DNA of 64,000 nucleotides. Source: Rana temporaria. Lineage: Eukaryota > Chordata > Amphibia > Anura > Ranidae. The notes below the pieces were generated by a model. That model saw only the letters and a list, made by a program, of their open reading frames with translations, was not told the DNA's origin and searched no databases. The stretch covers positions 63,201,355-63,265,354 of the forward strand of contig NC_053492.1 of NCBI RefSeq assembly GCF_905171775.1, given 5' to 3'. Of this stretch, positions 23,450-35,029 are shown piece after piece. Every line of letters starts with the position of its first letter. Within the stretch, counting starts at the first letter, position 1. A program made the position numbers and the translations under genes.

Positions 23450-24090
23450 ACAATTTCACTACCATTTTCTGTAGACGTTTACATTGTGTTCGGTAGGAAA
23501 CACATCAAAAAGATTTGTATTAATTTATCCACACTCCCCGCTGACACCACCAACTGTGGAGGGGAGTTCTACACCAAGAGTAACCTTATAATATTGGAAG
23601 GGGGGGGGGGATTCAGAAGGGGTGGAGTTGAGTCTCTATTCATGTTGTGAATACAGATAAACATATCTGTATTCACAACATGAATAGAGACTCAACTCCA
23701 CCGCTTCTATATTCCAACCCCTCCCCCACAATAATTGAAGGGTCGAAACTTGGCAGGACCGATAGACGTTAATAGACCTTCATGCAGTGGCAGACACTCA
23801 TCGTGACATGTGTTTATATCAATCACATTTGTGAGTACGGTATATACTGCTCTTTTAATTTTTTAAATAAATTATATTGTGGTAATGCACTAGGTCGGTG
23901 CGCCTTTCTCTTTCTATTTCATGTGCAAATATACCACAGGCTATTCACAGTATAGCAAAAAAATCAGCATTCAGAAAAGATGTAGAGCAGCCTTGAGCTT
24001 TCCATCTGCTGGAAGAAGGGGATACATCAGAAATAATAATAGTCAGTATTTCATATTATACTTGCACAAGTTTTAATAAAAAATGTTTTA
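23450..24090. other. Repeat-derived spacer with perfect palindrome and retroelement tail
   Basis: Contains the hairpin at 23621-23702. Near 23866 AAATAAATTATATTGTGGTA is followed by GGTGCGCCTTTCTC, a tail layout like those after the hammerhead elements at 60640 and 63766. GTCGAAAC at 23749 is not backed by a full hammerhead core. Confidence 0.45.
23621..23702. repeat. Perfect 39-bp inverted repeat with 4-nt loop
   Basis: 23621-23659 (GGTGGAGTTGAG...ATACAGATA) is exactly complementary to 23664-23702, with AACA between. The homology continues less perfectly outside through AGAAGG / CTTCTA. Confidence 0.95.
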
Positions 24091-25195
24091 TCTTTGCGGC
24101 AGCGTAACGTATCCAATTTACGTTACGCCTCCGCAACTTAGACGAGCAAGTGCTGTATTCTCAAAGCACTTGCTCCGTAAGTTGCGGCGGTGTAGCGTAA
24201 ATCGGCCGGCGTAAGCCTGCCTAATTCAAATTTGGAACTTGAATTGACGTTTTTCACGAACGGCGCATGTGCCGTCCGTGGAAATCTCCCAGTGTGCATT
24301 GCTCTTAATACGCCGCAAGGACGTATTGGTTTTGATGTGAACGTAAATTGCGTCCAGACGGACGAGTTACGCAAACGACGTAAAATTTTCAAACTTTCAA
24401 ATCGCGGGAACGACGGCCATACTTAACATAGGTACGCTGCACTTACGCCACCATATAGCAGGGGTAACTATACGCCGGGAAAAGCCTAACGTAAACGGCG
24501 TAACTTTACTGCGTGAATTCGCGTATCTAGCTGATTTACATATTTTGACGCGTAAATCAGCGTACACGCCCCTAGTGGCCAGCGTAAATATGCAGTTATG
24601 ATCCGATGGCGTAAGAGACTTACGCCTGTCGGATCTAATAGATATCTATGCGTAACTGATTCTAATGCCGCGTACACACGGTCGTTTTATGTGATGAAAA
24701 AAAATGACGTTTTTAAAAACGTCACTTTAATTGACCGTGTGTGGGGGAAAACGTCGTTTTATGTCTTCTAAAAAACGACCAAAAAAAATTGAAGCATGCT
24801 TCAATTTTATGTGTCGTTTTTCAAAACGTCAACATTTACTTCACAGAAATTGACCGTGTGTAGCAAAAACGTCGTTTAAAACAACGTTTTTTCATCCGCG
24901 CATGCCCAGAAGCTACTTATGAAGCGAGCTTCAATGGAAAAACGTGGTGGAACGTAACCTTGCTTTGCTAGAACATTGTGAGAAAAACGATGGTGTGTAG
25001 GCAACTTCGTCTTTGAAAATTGAAGTTTCAATAACGTCGTTTTTTACTTCACAGAAAATGTCATTTTTTTTCATCACATAAAGTGATGGTGTGTATGCGG
25101 CATAAGAATCAGGCGCATAGATACGACGGCACAACGCAGAGATACGACGGCGTATCTGGAGATACGCCGTCGTATCTCCACTGAGAATCTGGCCC
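24091..25195. mobile_element. GGGCCAGATTC-family MITE, left end missing, split by a Harbinger-like MITE
   Basis: The right end GAGAATCTGGCCC ends at 25195. The body has GCAGCGTAACG, AGCAAGTGCTGTATTCTC and GGCGTAAG motifs shared with 53259 and 62195. It is interrupted at 24666-25102 within GATTC(TAA)GAATC. The left terminus is absent near 24091. Confidence 0.8.
24666..25102. mobile_element. PIF/Harbinger-like MITE nested in another MITE, TSD TAA
   Basis: Ends TGCCGCGTACACACGGTCG and GATGGTGTGTATGCGGCA, flanked by TAA at 24663-24665 and 25103-25105. The body is a near-palindrome of AAAACGTC and GACGTTTT blocks. It must be younger than the surrounding GGGCCAGATTC element. Confidence 0.93.
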
Positions 25196-25198
25196 TTT

Positions 25199-25212
25199 GT
25201 GTCTATCTATCG

Positions 25213-25311
<99 letters not shown>

Positions 25312-25325
25312 CATCTATCTATTCC
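25199..25325. repeat. (ATCT)n microsatellite
   Basis: About 30 tandem ATCT units with one CATC interruption near the 3' end. Confidence 0.97.
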
Positions 25326-26080
25326 TGTTTAATTATGAACTTTTAAAGCACAAGACTGAGCAACTTACTTTTCCAGGAATCCTGTGTTAGTAGTGAAGCC
25401 TTGACTTCAATGTTATTCCCATTTATAGATGTCCTATAATGCATGCCTTCCATATTGATTGAGTAACCAACATAGGAATGATTTTGATATATTGGCTCAG
25501 TATCCGTTTACACATTTGTGTTTGGAAATCTGGGGATTTATGGCCCCAGCACACCATCACTCTTCAGTGTATGTTTAATGGCTATAAAGGAAAAAAAAGT
25601 CACTTTGATAACGCTGACACTACTTTGTACAGGAATACCGTCAACATGACAACTAGATGTTTTATTAATATGGGAAGGAATATTTGACCTTGGTTTATTA
25701 TAAGTACACCTCTCCGGTATAAGGCTTTGAGATGTGTAAATGTTTGAGATTAAAGGAATTTATTTTTGCCAAGTAAACTATATGGATAATTTATTCTTGG
25801 ATTGTCTAGTGATATTTTTTTTACCCAATATAGAAATAGTTATTTAAAAAAAAAAAAAAAAGATGCAATACTTCTCATCATTTCCCACCTTCTTCCTTAA
25901 ATTCCAAATAACTCACATCTCTCTGGTGATGTAGTCTCTATCAAAGGAAAATCCCTTGCCAGTGTGATCCTCCACTATGCAACAACGACTAGACTCACCC
26001 TTCCTTGTATCCCATTTGGGAATGCTGGGTGATAACCTCACTCCCATGATGACAAGGTGGGACCATAGGCAAAATATACA
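25326..26080. other. Unassigned, AT-rich
   Basis: No gene or known repeat recognised. There is a poly(A) run at 25845-25860. Confidence 0.4.
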
Positions 26081-26084
26081 CTAT

Positions 26085-27590
26085 TGTAGCGCCTGTGTAC
26101 TTTTAGTACAGGTGCTATGTCAAATTTAATGGGGGGATGAGAAAGTTACATTGCTCTCATCCATGTTGATCTATTTAAATTGGGCTGCTGCCATCCCTGG
26201 GCTGTTCTGTGGGTTCATTCTGTGTTCCAAAGATACAGTTCCATCTTTGGATAGCAGGTGGTGCTAGAGGGGTCCAGGCGGAGGCGCCTTTCTCCAGCAG
26301 CCAATCAGAGGAGTGTTTCCCTCGTGGGGCATGCTGGGGGAGGGTATTTCTGGGGCAGGCGCCATTTTGTGGGGTTCTTCGCGCGTTCCTGGTTCCAGGT
26401 GCGGCACCCACCTTTAGGGTGTGCGCACATCACAGGCCTCAGCGATATGGCCTACCAGGCCGGGGCGCACATGCTACGCGGAGTTCCTGACTCTGGGTCC
26501 TCATGGCCCGGAGCAACTAATGCTGCAAAGGGACCCCAGTGACTTACTGGGTTCCCACTTTTAGGAGGAGGATCCCAAGCGAGATATGCTGTTCGATGGG
26601 GAGTCGGTCTGAGGTGAGCCCGGAGGCAGGTGATCCAACAGGGCTTAGACGATCCATCGGGGATCTGGGTGGCTGGACACTGACAGGTTGTATGCTGACG
26701 AAGCAAGAGTTATCATTGGAGGCAGGACTGCTTCTGGTATCCATAGGCCCAGGGCTCAAGTCCTGCGGGACCGCGTGGGAACGGAGTTCCTGCACTTTTT
26801 TCACAGCAGGAACGCAGTTCCCTTTGCAGGAGTAGAGCAGCCGAGAACAGCCAAGCCGCCCGAGCCAATCCTTCACTAAGCGGCGATGCCCAGCTCGAGT
26901 CAATGTCAGGGGCAGGCAAACCTTAGTAATCCTTTATGTTACTGGCTGCCTTCGCCTATATGGATTCATCAGGTAGTGTGCGGGTATTCCGTCACTTCCT
27001 TGATGCCGCAATGTCTCCTGGGAGCTTTTGTCATTGTTCCCAAAAGACATTGGGAGGTCTGCCACGAGTTATCGCGGGATTTAGAAAGAACTTGCTTCTT
27101 TCTAAATCCTGCGATAACTCGCGACAGACCTCCGCAATGTCTCCTGGGAACAATGACAAAAGCTCCCAGGAGACATTGCGGCATCGAGGAAGTGGAGGAA
27201 TACCCGCACACTACGTGATGAATCCATATACAGGAAGTGGCCAGTAATATAAAGGATTACTAAGGTACAGTGGATCGAAAAAAAAAATAAAAGCGTATCA
27301 TTTTTTTTTTGGTGGGGGAGTGGATCTTCGGTGGGAGTTCCCACACTTTTTTTCCCAGGACTTGACCCCTGCATAGGCCTGAATCTGCAAATTCTCCTTT
27401 CACCAACCTTTCTCTATCTACCTTGAGTTGACTGTTGGTCATGTTGGACCAGTAATAAAAGCACAGAAAACGTCACCCAGTTGTCTGTACATTCCGTCAT
27501 TACTCTCATCATCACCCCTAGACACATCATAGAGGTAACATAACATGCCATCCCAATCTAACCAGCGGCTCCTGAGGGGGTAGCGCTACA
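26085..27590 (+). mobile_element. Solo LTR, TGTAGCGCC...GCGCTACA, TSD CTAT
   Basis: Starts TGTAGCGCCTG and ends GTAGCGCTACA, the TG...CA inverted termini of an LTR, with CTAT at 26081-26084 and 27591-27594. AATAAAAGCACAG near 27454 may be the poly(A) signal. A GC-rich promoter-like stretch spans 26260-26900. A foldback insert lies at 26921-27265. No internal gag/pol is present, so this is a solo LTR of a retrotransposon whose family I cannot name. Confidence 0.8.
26921..27265. mobile_element. Foldback MITE inside the LTR
   Basis: CCTTAGTAATCCTTTATGTT at the left is inverted at the right as AATATAAAGGATTACTAAGG. Inner arms AATGTCTCCTGGGAGCTTTT and its complement meet near 27090. A TSD was not resolved. 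Confidence 0.85.
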
Positions 27591-27714
27591 CTATAATACC
27601 AAAAGTAGAAAATATGCATCTCCCATTGCAGCCAAAACGACACATACAAAATACGTTTTGAAGTATAAAAATAGAAAATGTGTATTATACAACAAGATTA
27701 AAGTTCCTCTAGTC

Positions 27715-27873
27715 CAGAGATATGCAATTAGCGGACCTCCAGCTGTTAAAAAACTACAAGTCCCATCATGCCTCTGCATCTGGGTGTCATGCTTGTAACT
27801 GTCAGAGTCTTGCTATGCCTCATGGGACTTGTAGTTCTGCAACAGCTGGAGGTCCGCTAATTGCATATCCCTG
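27715..27873. mobile_element. hAT-type MITE, TSD CTCTAGTC
   Basis: Ends CAGAGATATGCAATTAGCGG and its inverse ending ATATCCCTG, with perfect 8-bp duplications CTCTAGTC at 27707-27714 and 27874-27881. The 159-bp body contains ACTACAAGTCCCATCATGCC and its inverted partner. Confidence 0.96.
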
Positions 27874-27975
27874 CTCTAGTCTATACAACACGACTTCTGG
27901 TCTAATGCCTAATATCATATGATATCATTTTTTATTTTATTTTGTTCTTCACTGTGTTTTTATTCTTTGTATATT

Positions 27976-29028
27976 TGTAGCACTACCCCCGAAAGAGCTG
28001 CTGGTTTGTTTTGGGTGGCACGTTACCTCTATTCTTTCGCCGTCTAGGCTACACGATGAGAGTTGAGAAGAACTGCAATGTCCACACTTTAGGTGTCTTT
28101 TTCTGTTAATGGGGTAAAATAATAAAAGTAGTAGTTGAAGAGGTAGAAAGAGTAGTAGGTAGTAGGTTCAGGTGTATAACTTTGTCAGGAAACACTCCTG
28201 CTTCCAGCAATGTAGCTTTCGTCGCCATTCTTGCCAGAGTGGGAATTGTGCACCTGGATAGGCCTCTCTCACTAACCTAGCAGCCAATGTCACACGGAAA
28301 CTTTAGCAAAGTCTCTGCCACAGACCTTCCCAAAGATGGGGATATATTCGGTCCAAAATCCTTCTCAACACAGGATTAAGCACCCAGATCTCTCGCCTGA
28401 ATAAACTTTGGTGGATTCAGAACAGACAGGCGACCATCATTCAGCCTCTCAGTAATGGTGCGTCCTTCGATGAAGTTCAAGGCCTCTCCTGAGATACCAG
28501 CCTCGTGCTCGGTACTCCCCCAGACAGGTTCTTCATCGGGTGGCTTCCTCCCTCAGGACAGACAGCACAGGACCACTCTGCGATTATAGACCCAGTCTGA
28601 ATACCAGGCTTACACAGTAGATGACAAACCTGGACCAACGTGGTCCCAGAGCCAGGAACACTTGAACACGCAGCCCCAGCCATGAGGGCCACACATGGAG
28701 GGTGGTGGGACAACAGACCAGCGATCGACGACCGCAAACTAATGACGTCTGTCCCTTAAGTACTCTCCCCCAGCATACACAGCGAGGCGATCAACCCCCA
28801 CTGATTGGCTGCTGAGGAAAAACACCCAATACACCTTGACTTGACTGCTGCCACCCTTGGCCTGAGGTGGGACCAACACCCCAGACAACAATAGTGGTCA
28901 CTCACAGCACAGCCATGGCTGGAACAGAGGCCCAAATTTGGCAAAACAACACGGTCAGAGGCAACTAAATCTCTGACCACCCTCTAAGATTAAGGCAGCA
29001 CCAGGTATGAAAGTAGCAGGGCGCTACA
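27976..29028 (-). mobile_element. Solo LTR (minus strand), TSD TATT
   Basis: Plus-strand ends TGTAGCACTACC and GGGCGCTACA, with TATT at 27972-27975 and 29029-29032. Read on the minus strand it starts TGTAGCGCCC, matching the LTR at 26085, so I place it in that orientation. 1053 bp, no internal genes. Confidence 0.78.
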
Positions 29029-29032
29029 TATT

Positions 29033-29284
29033 TATTTACAATTATGTTTAATTTGTATGTAGCACCATGCCCCTGTGAGATACGACATATTGTTCTACTG
29101 TATGTCCTAAAGTATAGTGAAATCAATCACAATAAAGCTTGACTTGACTTGATCATGGTCTCCTGATGAGGAGTGAAAATACCATACAGCATGCATATTC
29201 TAATCAAAAACGCATTTCAACTGTCCTCTTCAGGGTATATAAGGTGGAATATACCTAAATAAAAAGAAAAAGTACATAGGCCCA
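29033..29284. other. Unassigned retroelement-like tail sequence
   Basis: Contains CAATAAAGCTTGACTTG near 29131 and a CTGATGAGGAG string near 29164, neither sufficient for a confident call. Confidence 0.3.
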
Positions 29285-29463
29285 ATTTCAATGCAAAACA
29301 GTGACAGTAAACAGTGGACAGCATTCCCAGAAGAGCTGAAGCTGTTATAGCTGCAAATAGGTGGGACACCTCAATATTGAACCCTACGGACTAAGACTGG
29401 GATACCATTAAAGTTCATGTGCGTGTAAAGACAGGTGCCCCAATACTTTTGGTAATATAGTGT
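29285..29463 (+). pseudogene. Tc1/mariner 3' end with transposase C-terminal relic
   Basis: Near 29313 the frame VDSIPRRAEAVIAANRWDTS resembles the C-terminus of a Tc1 transposase. The sequence ends with GTGCCCCAATACTTTTGGTA and ATATAGTGTA, the conserved Tc1-type terminus. The rest of the element is absent. Confidence 0.75.
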
Positions 29464-30077
29464 AGATTAAATATACACAATAAAACACTGATATAAAACG
29501 CATGGTTGATAACTAATCTATAAAAATGTTGCTTGTACAAAATAGGTACAGCCATCTTGTACCGATCTAGTTACGCGACCCCCGGCAGGTGTCTGTATCC
29601 ATTCTTTAAAAAAATCTATGTATGGTTGTCATCAATACTATTTTTCACTTGATGTTTTGTATATGTATAGTTTGTAATAAAATGTGATATTTTTTACTAT
29701 CCCATTGACTTTATTGACAAGTGCCACTATAGTCCCACCCTTTGAGGGATTTCTCCATTTCCATTTATTAGGGATGATGGCACTTATCCACCCTAACCAT
29801 ATTCCTTATTGCTTATCTTGTACCAAATCCATACCATTCTCAAAGTATTAACATGAATTTTTTAATTAAACTTCTATCCAAGGCAATGCATGCAAATTAA
29901 AGTCATTGCTGAACACAAGTCTGAACTTTTCTGTAGCTCAGAATCACATTATGATACAGAATCCTTCATTTTGGGTGAAGGGAGCTAAAGTTCTTTGCCT
30001 TGCTGGGTTTTTCTGATATCCAAGTCATCCACGTAGAAATCTTTCCCCACCTCTGATAAAGCTATAAAAGAATGCAT
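29464..30077. other. Unassigned, AT-rich
   Basis: No gene. TTGTAATAAAATGTGATATT near 29670 followed by GCCACTATAGTCCCACCC looks like another retroelement tail. Confidence 0.35.
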
Positions 30078-30360
30078 GGGCAGCACAGTAGATAAGTGGT
30101 TAGCACATTCACCTAGCAGCACTAAGGTTGTTCGTTTGAATCCCAACTATGGCTCTACCTGCACAGAGTTTGCATGTCCTTCCTATGTGGGTTTCTTGCT
30201 ACACTCAAAAGACATGCCGGTAGGTTAATTGGCCCTAGTATATATATGAATGTGAGCTAGAGACCTTAAAATGGAAGCTCCTTAGGTACACATATGAATC
30301 TACTATATATATATATATATATAGCGTTGGATAACTATAGAAGAACCTATAATAAATAAT
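30078..30360 (+). mobile_element. SINE with tRNA-like head and LINE-type tail
   Basis: Begins GGGCAGCACAGTAGATAAGT with GGTTAGCAC (A-box-like), then CGTTTGAATCCC (B-box-like; consensus GGTTCGANTCC). A conserved middle follows (GAGTTTGCATGTCCT, AAAGACATGCCGGTAGGTTA), then a tail AGCGTTGGATAAC...AATAAATAATA resembling the LINE 3' end at 18700. A TA-dinucleotide run interrupts it at 30301-30322. Confidence 0.75.
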
Positions 30361-30480
30361 ATGTGACCTATGTGCCATCAACCCTAACCATTTTTTTATA
30401 TTAGTGTGGAGAACCGACTAGAGTAAAGCAATACTGTTTGTTGCACACTTTCTTGATTTTCTTTAGAGCAATGTATGGAA

Positions 30481-31548
30481 TAGACATGTGCAGTTGGTTT
30501 CGTTCCGAATTGAAATACAATAGAATAGAATAGAATAGACTATAATGGAATAGAATTTAAAAAAAACAATAGAATAGAATAGCAAGAATATAACCATTTC
30601 CTAAAATTCGAATATAATTTATTTGAATGGAACATAATAGATTAGAATATAAAAGAACGGAATAGTATAGAAAAAAACAACAAAATAGAACGGATATAAC
30701 TATCTTCCAAAAATTTAATTTTGAATAGAAGAGAATAGAATAGAAAAGAAGACTAAACAAATAGAAAAAGGAATAGAATCCACAACAATAGAATAAACTA
30801 GAATAAAAAAAAATTAACCATTTCCCAAAATTCAAATAGAATCAATTTAAATTTGAATATAAAAGAAAGGAATAGATTAGAATAGGAATATGGTTATATT
30901 CTTTATATTCTAGTCTGTTGTTTTTTTGTATACTATTATGTTATTTTCTATTCTAATCTATTTTTTTGTATTCTATTCCAATTTAAATTGATTCTATTTG
31001 AATTTTGGGAAATAGTTATATTCTTTCTATTCTATTCTATTGTTATTCTATTCTTTTGTATTCTATTATTTTCTATTTGAATTTCAGAAGATAGTTATAT
31101 TCTTTCTATTTTATTCTTTTTTTATTTTATTCTATTTTATTCTATTCTATATTATTCTGTTCTTTTATTTTCTATTATATTTGTTCTGTTTTACTCCATT
31201 ATATTTTATTCGTTGTTTTTTCTTTCATAGTCCTTTCTATTTTATTATATTTTATTCTATTCTACTCATTTATCTTCTTTTCTATTTTATTCTCTTTGGA
31301 AATTGGAAAACAAATCAAAAACTATTCGAAAACTATTTGAATTTGAAAACTTTTTAAATTCGAAAACTTTTAAATTCGAATTTGAAAACAATCTGAATTC
31401 AAAAACTATTTGAATTCAGAAAATTTGAATTGATTTGAATACAAATAAACAAAACTAATTCTGAAAATGGATAAAACGCATTTAACTAAACAAGTTTATG
31501 TAAATATCAAATCGAAACAACATTTTTTTTTCGTTCTGCACATGTTTA
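30481..31548. mobile_element. AT-rich foldback element built of GAATA/TATTC pentamers
   Basis: Ends TAGACATGTGCAG and CTGCACATGTTTA are inverted. Flanking 8-mers GTATGGAA (30473-30480) and ATAAGGAA (31549-31556) match at six positions, suggesting an old hAT-type TSD. The left half is rich in AATAGAATAG, the right half in CTATTCTATT, so the whole forms one large imperfect hairpin. Confidence 0.75.
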
Positions 31549-31653
31549 ATAAGGAACATTTCTCCAGTTTCTAGCAGCTGCGCAACATTCACGTGGTTAA
31601 AATAATGCCTTCGTTAACTGTGAAGAACATAAACAAAAGGGATCCTACCCCTT

Positions 31654-31658
<5 letters not shown>

Positions 31659-31710
<52 letters not shown>
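31659..31710. repeat. (TA)n microsatellite
   Basis: About 26 TA dinucleotides directly before the TTAA element at 31716. Confidence 0.97.
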
Positions 31711-31713
<3 letters not shown>

Positions 31714-31831
31714 TTTTAACCACTTCCAGGCCAAGGCCGTCATATGACATCTTTGACTTTCAGTGAGAATATCTGAATGATGCCTGCAGCTACAGCGGGT
31801 GATTCTGTGCACCATAAGAACGATCATAGCG

Positions 31832-34800
31832 ATAGCTGAAAGCTCTCGACTTAAAAAAGATCGTAATGGCCTTCTTCAGTTCTTCAGTCCTTGACGTCTG
31901 CTCTGGTTCTCGCTGAGCGGAGGCTGTTGTGCGCGCCCACGGTGGCGAAATTACGTAAAGTCACCTCCCTTAGGGAGCAAATCAAGTCTTTGAAAATGGG
32001 TAGGGCGGCTAGGTCCTTGCTTTGGTCAAAACAAATTCTCGAACAAACCACATAGAATGTTAGTCAACAAACTACACCCGCGCCCATTTCATTCCTTCCC
32101 TGACTTTCTCCTCCAACCAGACGGATCTAGAACACATTGCCCCCGCGAGATGTCAGATACTTTTGGCAAATTCTACAGTAAGTTATACAATTGTCTGACT
32201 CCGGAGCATCAATTTACTTTTACCCAAGATAAGTTTGAGTCCTTTTTCTCTAACATTAAACTTCCAAAGTTATCCTTAGCAGATCTAGCCGGATTGAATG
32301 TGGCGATATCAGCTGAGGAACTTTTAGCTATAATTAAGGATCTCCCCCTACATAAATCTCCTGGCCCTGATGGTCTATCTTATTTCTATTATAAAACTTT
32401 TATAGATATTTTATCCCCCCATATGCTGACCCTTTACAGCTCTTTGTTTAAAGGCACCCCCCCGCATTCTCACTTCTCTCACTCTCACATTTCAGTTATC
32501 CCGAAGCCTGGTAAGGATCCCTCCATTCCAGATAACTATAGACCCATAGCCCTTTTAAATTCAGATTATAAAATATTTACCAAGATCCTGGCTTCCAGAT
32601 TGTCTAGGCTAATTTCCAAGCTAGTCCATAGGGATCAGGTGGGATTTGTCCCTGGCAGGCATGCGGGGGACAACACCCGACGTACCGTGGATCTGATTGA
32701 TCTCCTGGACAGAACCACCCGTTCGGCACTAGTTTTAAGTTTAGATGCTCAAAAGGCCTTTGATAGGTTGAGTTGGCCGTATATGTTTGCCACTCTTAAA
32801 TTGTATGGGTTTAAGGGCCCTTTTTTGAAAGCTTTAGAGGCCCTGTATTCAACAGTCACAGCCCAAGTGCAGATGTCGTCCTTCCTGTCGCCTCGTTTTC
32901 CCATGACGAACGGGACTCGGCAGGGGTGCCCCCTATCCCCATTGCTTTTCATTTTATGTTTGGAGCCCCTTGCTGAGTCTATTCGATCCCATCCAGACAT
33001 TCGTGGGGTGGTGATGCGACAGGGGGAATATAAATTGTCGCTTTTTGCGGACGACATTCTGCTCACTATTACCAACCCACTGATTTCTCTACCTTCTCTA
33101 CATAAATTATTATCTTCCTTTGGTGCCATCTCAGGTTATAAGGTTAACACTTCCAAAGCTGAAGCGCTCCCCATACATATCCCGCCCGCATTGCTGTCTC
33201 AACTTAAGGGATCATATCCCTACAGGTGGTGTACTGAGTCCCTTAAATACCTGGGTATTCTCCTTACTCCCTCCTATTCATCTCTTTATTCTGTTAATTT
33301 TCCCTCCTTTGTTTTAGACATTAATAAATCTTTGCTGACCTGGACAAAATATCCTCTCTCCCTTCTTGGTAGAATTAACGTTTTAAAAATGTCCATCCTA
33401 CCCAGATTGCTTTACCACTTTGAAATGCTACCGGTCGCTATACCTTCTCCCCAGCTGAAAGCGCTTAGATGGAGTTTCTTAAGGTTTATATGAGGCGGCG
33501 GGGCTCATCGTATAGCAAGCTCAGTGGTATTCGCTCCCACATGTAGGGGTGGTCTGGGAGCCCCTGATATTGTTAAATATTATTATGCCTCACACTTGAG
33601 AGCGGTTGTTTCCTGGTCCTCTCTACACGCTCCGAATCAATGGGCCGCCATTGAAAAGGGGGTGTTGTATCCGGCCCACCCTTGCTCGTTGATTTGGGGC
33701 GCCCCTCTATCCCTAGATCCTATTTTTAAACGTCAATGCATGGCCCCAATGGCTTTCACTTTAGCCATCTGGCATAAATGTCTCAAAAGCCACTTCCTTG
33801 CCCCACCCTGCCCTCCATTGGCGAATGTTTTGTTTAACCCAGTTATACCTGATAGCATCTCATTGGGTAGGATATCTCCGTGGCTCGACGTACCTTTTTT
33901 TCAACTCTAGTTTAGTTCATCCTGTCACACGGAAATTGTATAGCTTTGATATTTTACGCAAAAAATTCAATATACCCAACCACCTTTTTTATTTTTATCT
34001 GCAGGTGAGACATTTCTTTCAATCCAAATCTTCTACCCTGACTCTCGATAAACCGACGGCTTTTGAGTTTTTGTGTGCCCAGGGCCCTCACCAATTACAC
34101 CTAATATCCTCTATTCACCGTATCCTCCATGGGTCAATTCCTCTTTCTGAAACCACACACACATGAGAAAGTGGTCCCACCTATTGGGTAAGCCTATTAC
34201 GGTCCAAACCTGGGATAAGATTTGGTCTTCTACCTTTAAATCCTCTAAATGTGTGATTCATCGGGAAACGTCTATTAAAATTCTCATGTTTTGGTATAAA
34301 ACTCCTGATGTCATACACACATATGTTCCCTCAGTTCTGCCGCATTGTTGGCGTTGTGGAAATGATATTGCCTCTTTGTTTCATATTTTTTGGAGATGTT
34401 CCCTGGTTCAACCCTTTTGGCAGGAGGTGAGACTGCTGGTACAGGAGGTGATAGAAGTTTCCCTTCCATTTGATCCATTGAACTTTCTTTTGGGCCTCCC
34501 ATTCCCAGGTCTAACCAAAAAAGCTAACCGCTTGGCCGCCTATATTTTATTGGCCGCCAAGAGGCTCATACCGTTGTGTTGGTTGTCTAGTACCCCGCCT
34601 CCATGGCCCAAATTTCTCCACCTGGTAGCTGAAATTCGGAGGATGGAATATTTGACGGCCTCTGTTAACGATTCCATACCACAATTTGATAAAGTCTGGG
34701 AACCTTGGGATCTCTCGAGATATGGGACCCCTGTGTCATTGCCCTCACCTTAGTATATGGTTTACCCTAGTGTTTTTTTTTCTCTGTTTGTACCTCTAAT

Positions 34801-35029
34801 ATATACCTAAGAGTTGTTTGTTTTATATGATCCTGTAGATTCATGCAGATCACTTCTGTGTTCTGCGTCCTTGGACACTATGATATGTCATTTACTTTCA
34901 TGTTTTTTTTTCTTTGTACAATTTCTGTATCGTCGTTGTGTTGAACTTTTCAATACTTTGTACTTTATGATACTGTGATGCCTTACTTGTTTTTATAACC
35001 CAATACAAATACAATAAAAAAAAAAAAAA
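31832..35029 (+). mobile_element. 5'-truncated L1-like (possibly Tx1-group) LINE with 16-bp TSD and poly(A)
   Basis: The 16-bp target duplication AAGAACGATCATAGCG lies at 31816-31831 and 35030-35045 (the first A is shared with the tail). The insert lacks ORF1 and the endonuclease domain, carries a broken ORF2, then a 3' UTR of about 260 bp ending CAATACAAATACAATA plus poly(A). Long TSD, poly(A) and the protein features place it in the L1 superfamily; the Tx1 group is my inference from general resemblance to amphibian elements. Target-primed reverse transcription explains the 5' truncation. Confidence 0.92.
31905..34753 (+). pseudogene. L1-like ORF2 (reverse transcriptase) pseudogene
   Basis: ORF2 normally carries an endonuclease, reverse transcriptase and a C-terminal zinc knuckle; here the endonuclease is missing. 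The main block 32057-33493 encodes 478 residues with the RT fingers region (KSPGPDGLSYFYYK, VIPKPGKDPSIPDNYRPIAL), a TRQGCPLSPLLF motif and the catalytic FADD at residues 330-333 (33044-33055). The TGA at 33491 sits where a Trp codon is expected (FI-stop-GG), and the same frame continues to about 33900. A shift in a T-run near 33897 moves the frame to 34166, and another near 34163 moves it back. The final part carries CX2CX8HX4C (CWRC...H...C) at about 34339-34400. An upstream frame ends at a TAG at 32053 through a further shift. It cannot be active. Confidence 0.93.

Noticed and set aside
23740..23770. GGTCGAAACTTGG as a hammerhead GAAA box
   Set aside because: No stem II hairpin upstream and no palindromic stem III downstream.
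29160..29240. CTGATGAGGAGTGAAAA (plus) and CTGAAGAGGACAGTTGAAATG (minus) as a hammerhead
   Set aside because: Boxes are present but stem II is too short or does not pair, and no stem I partner flanks them.
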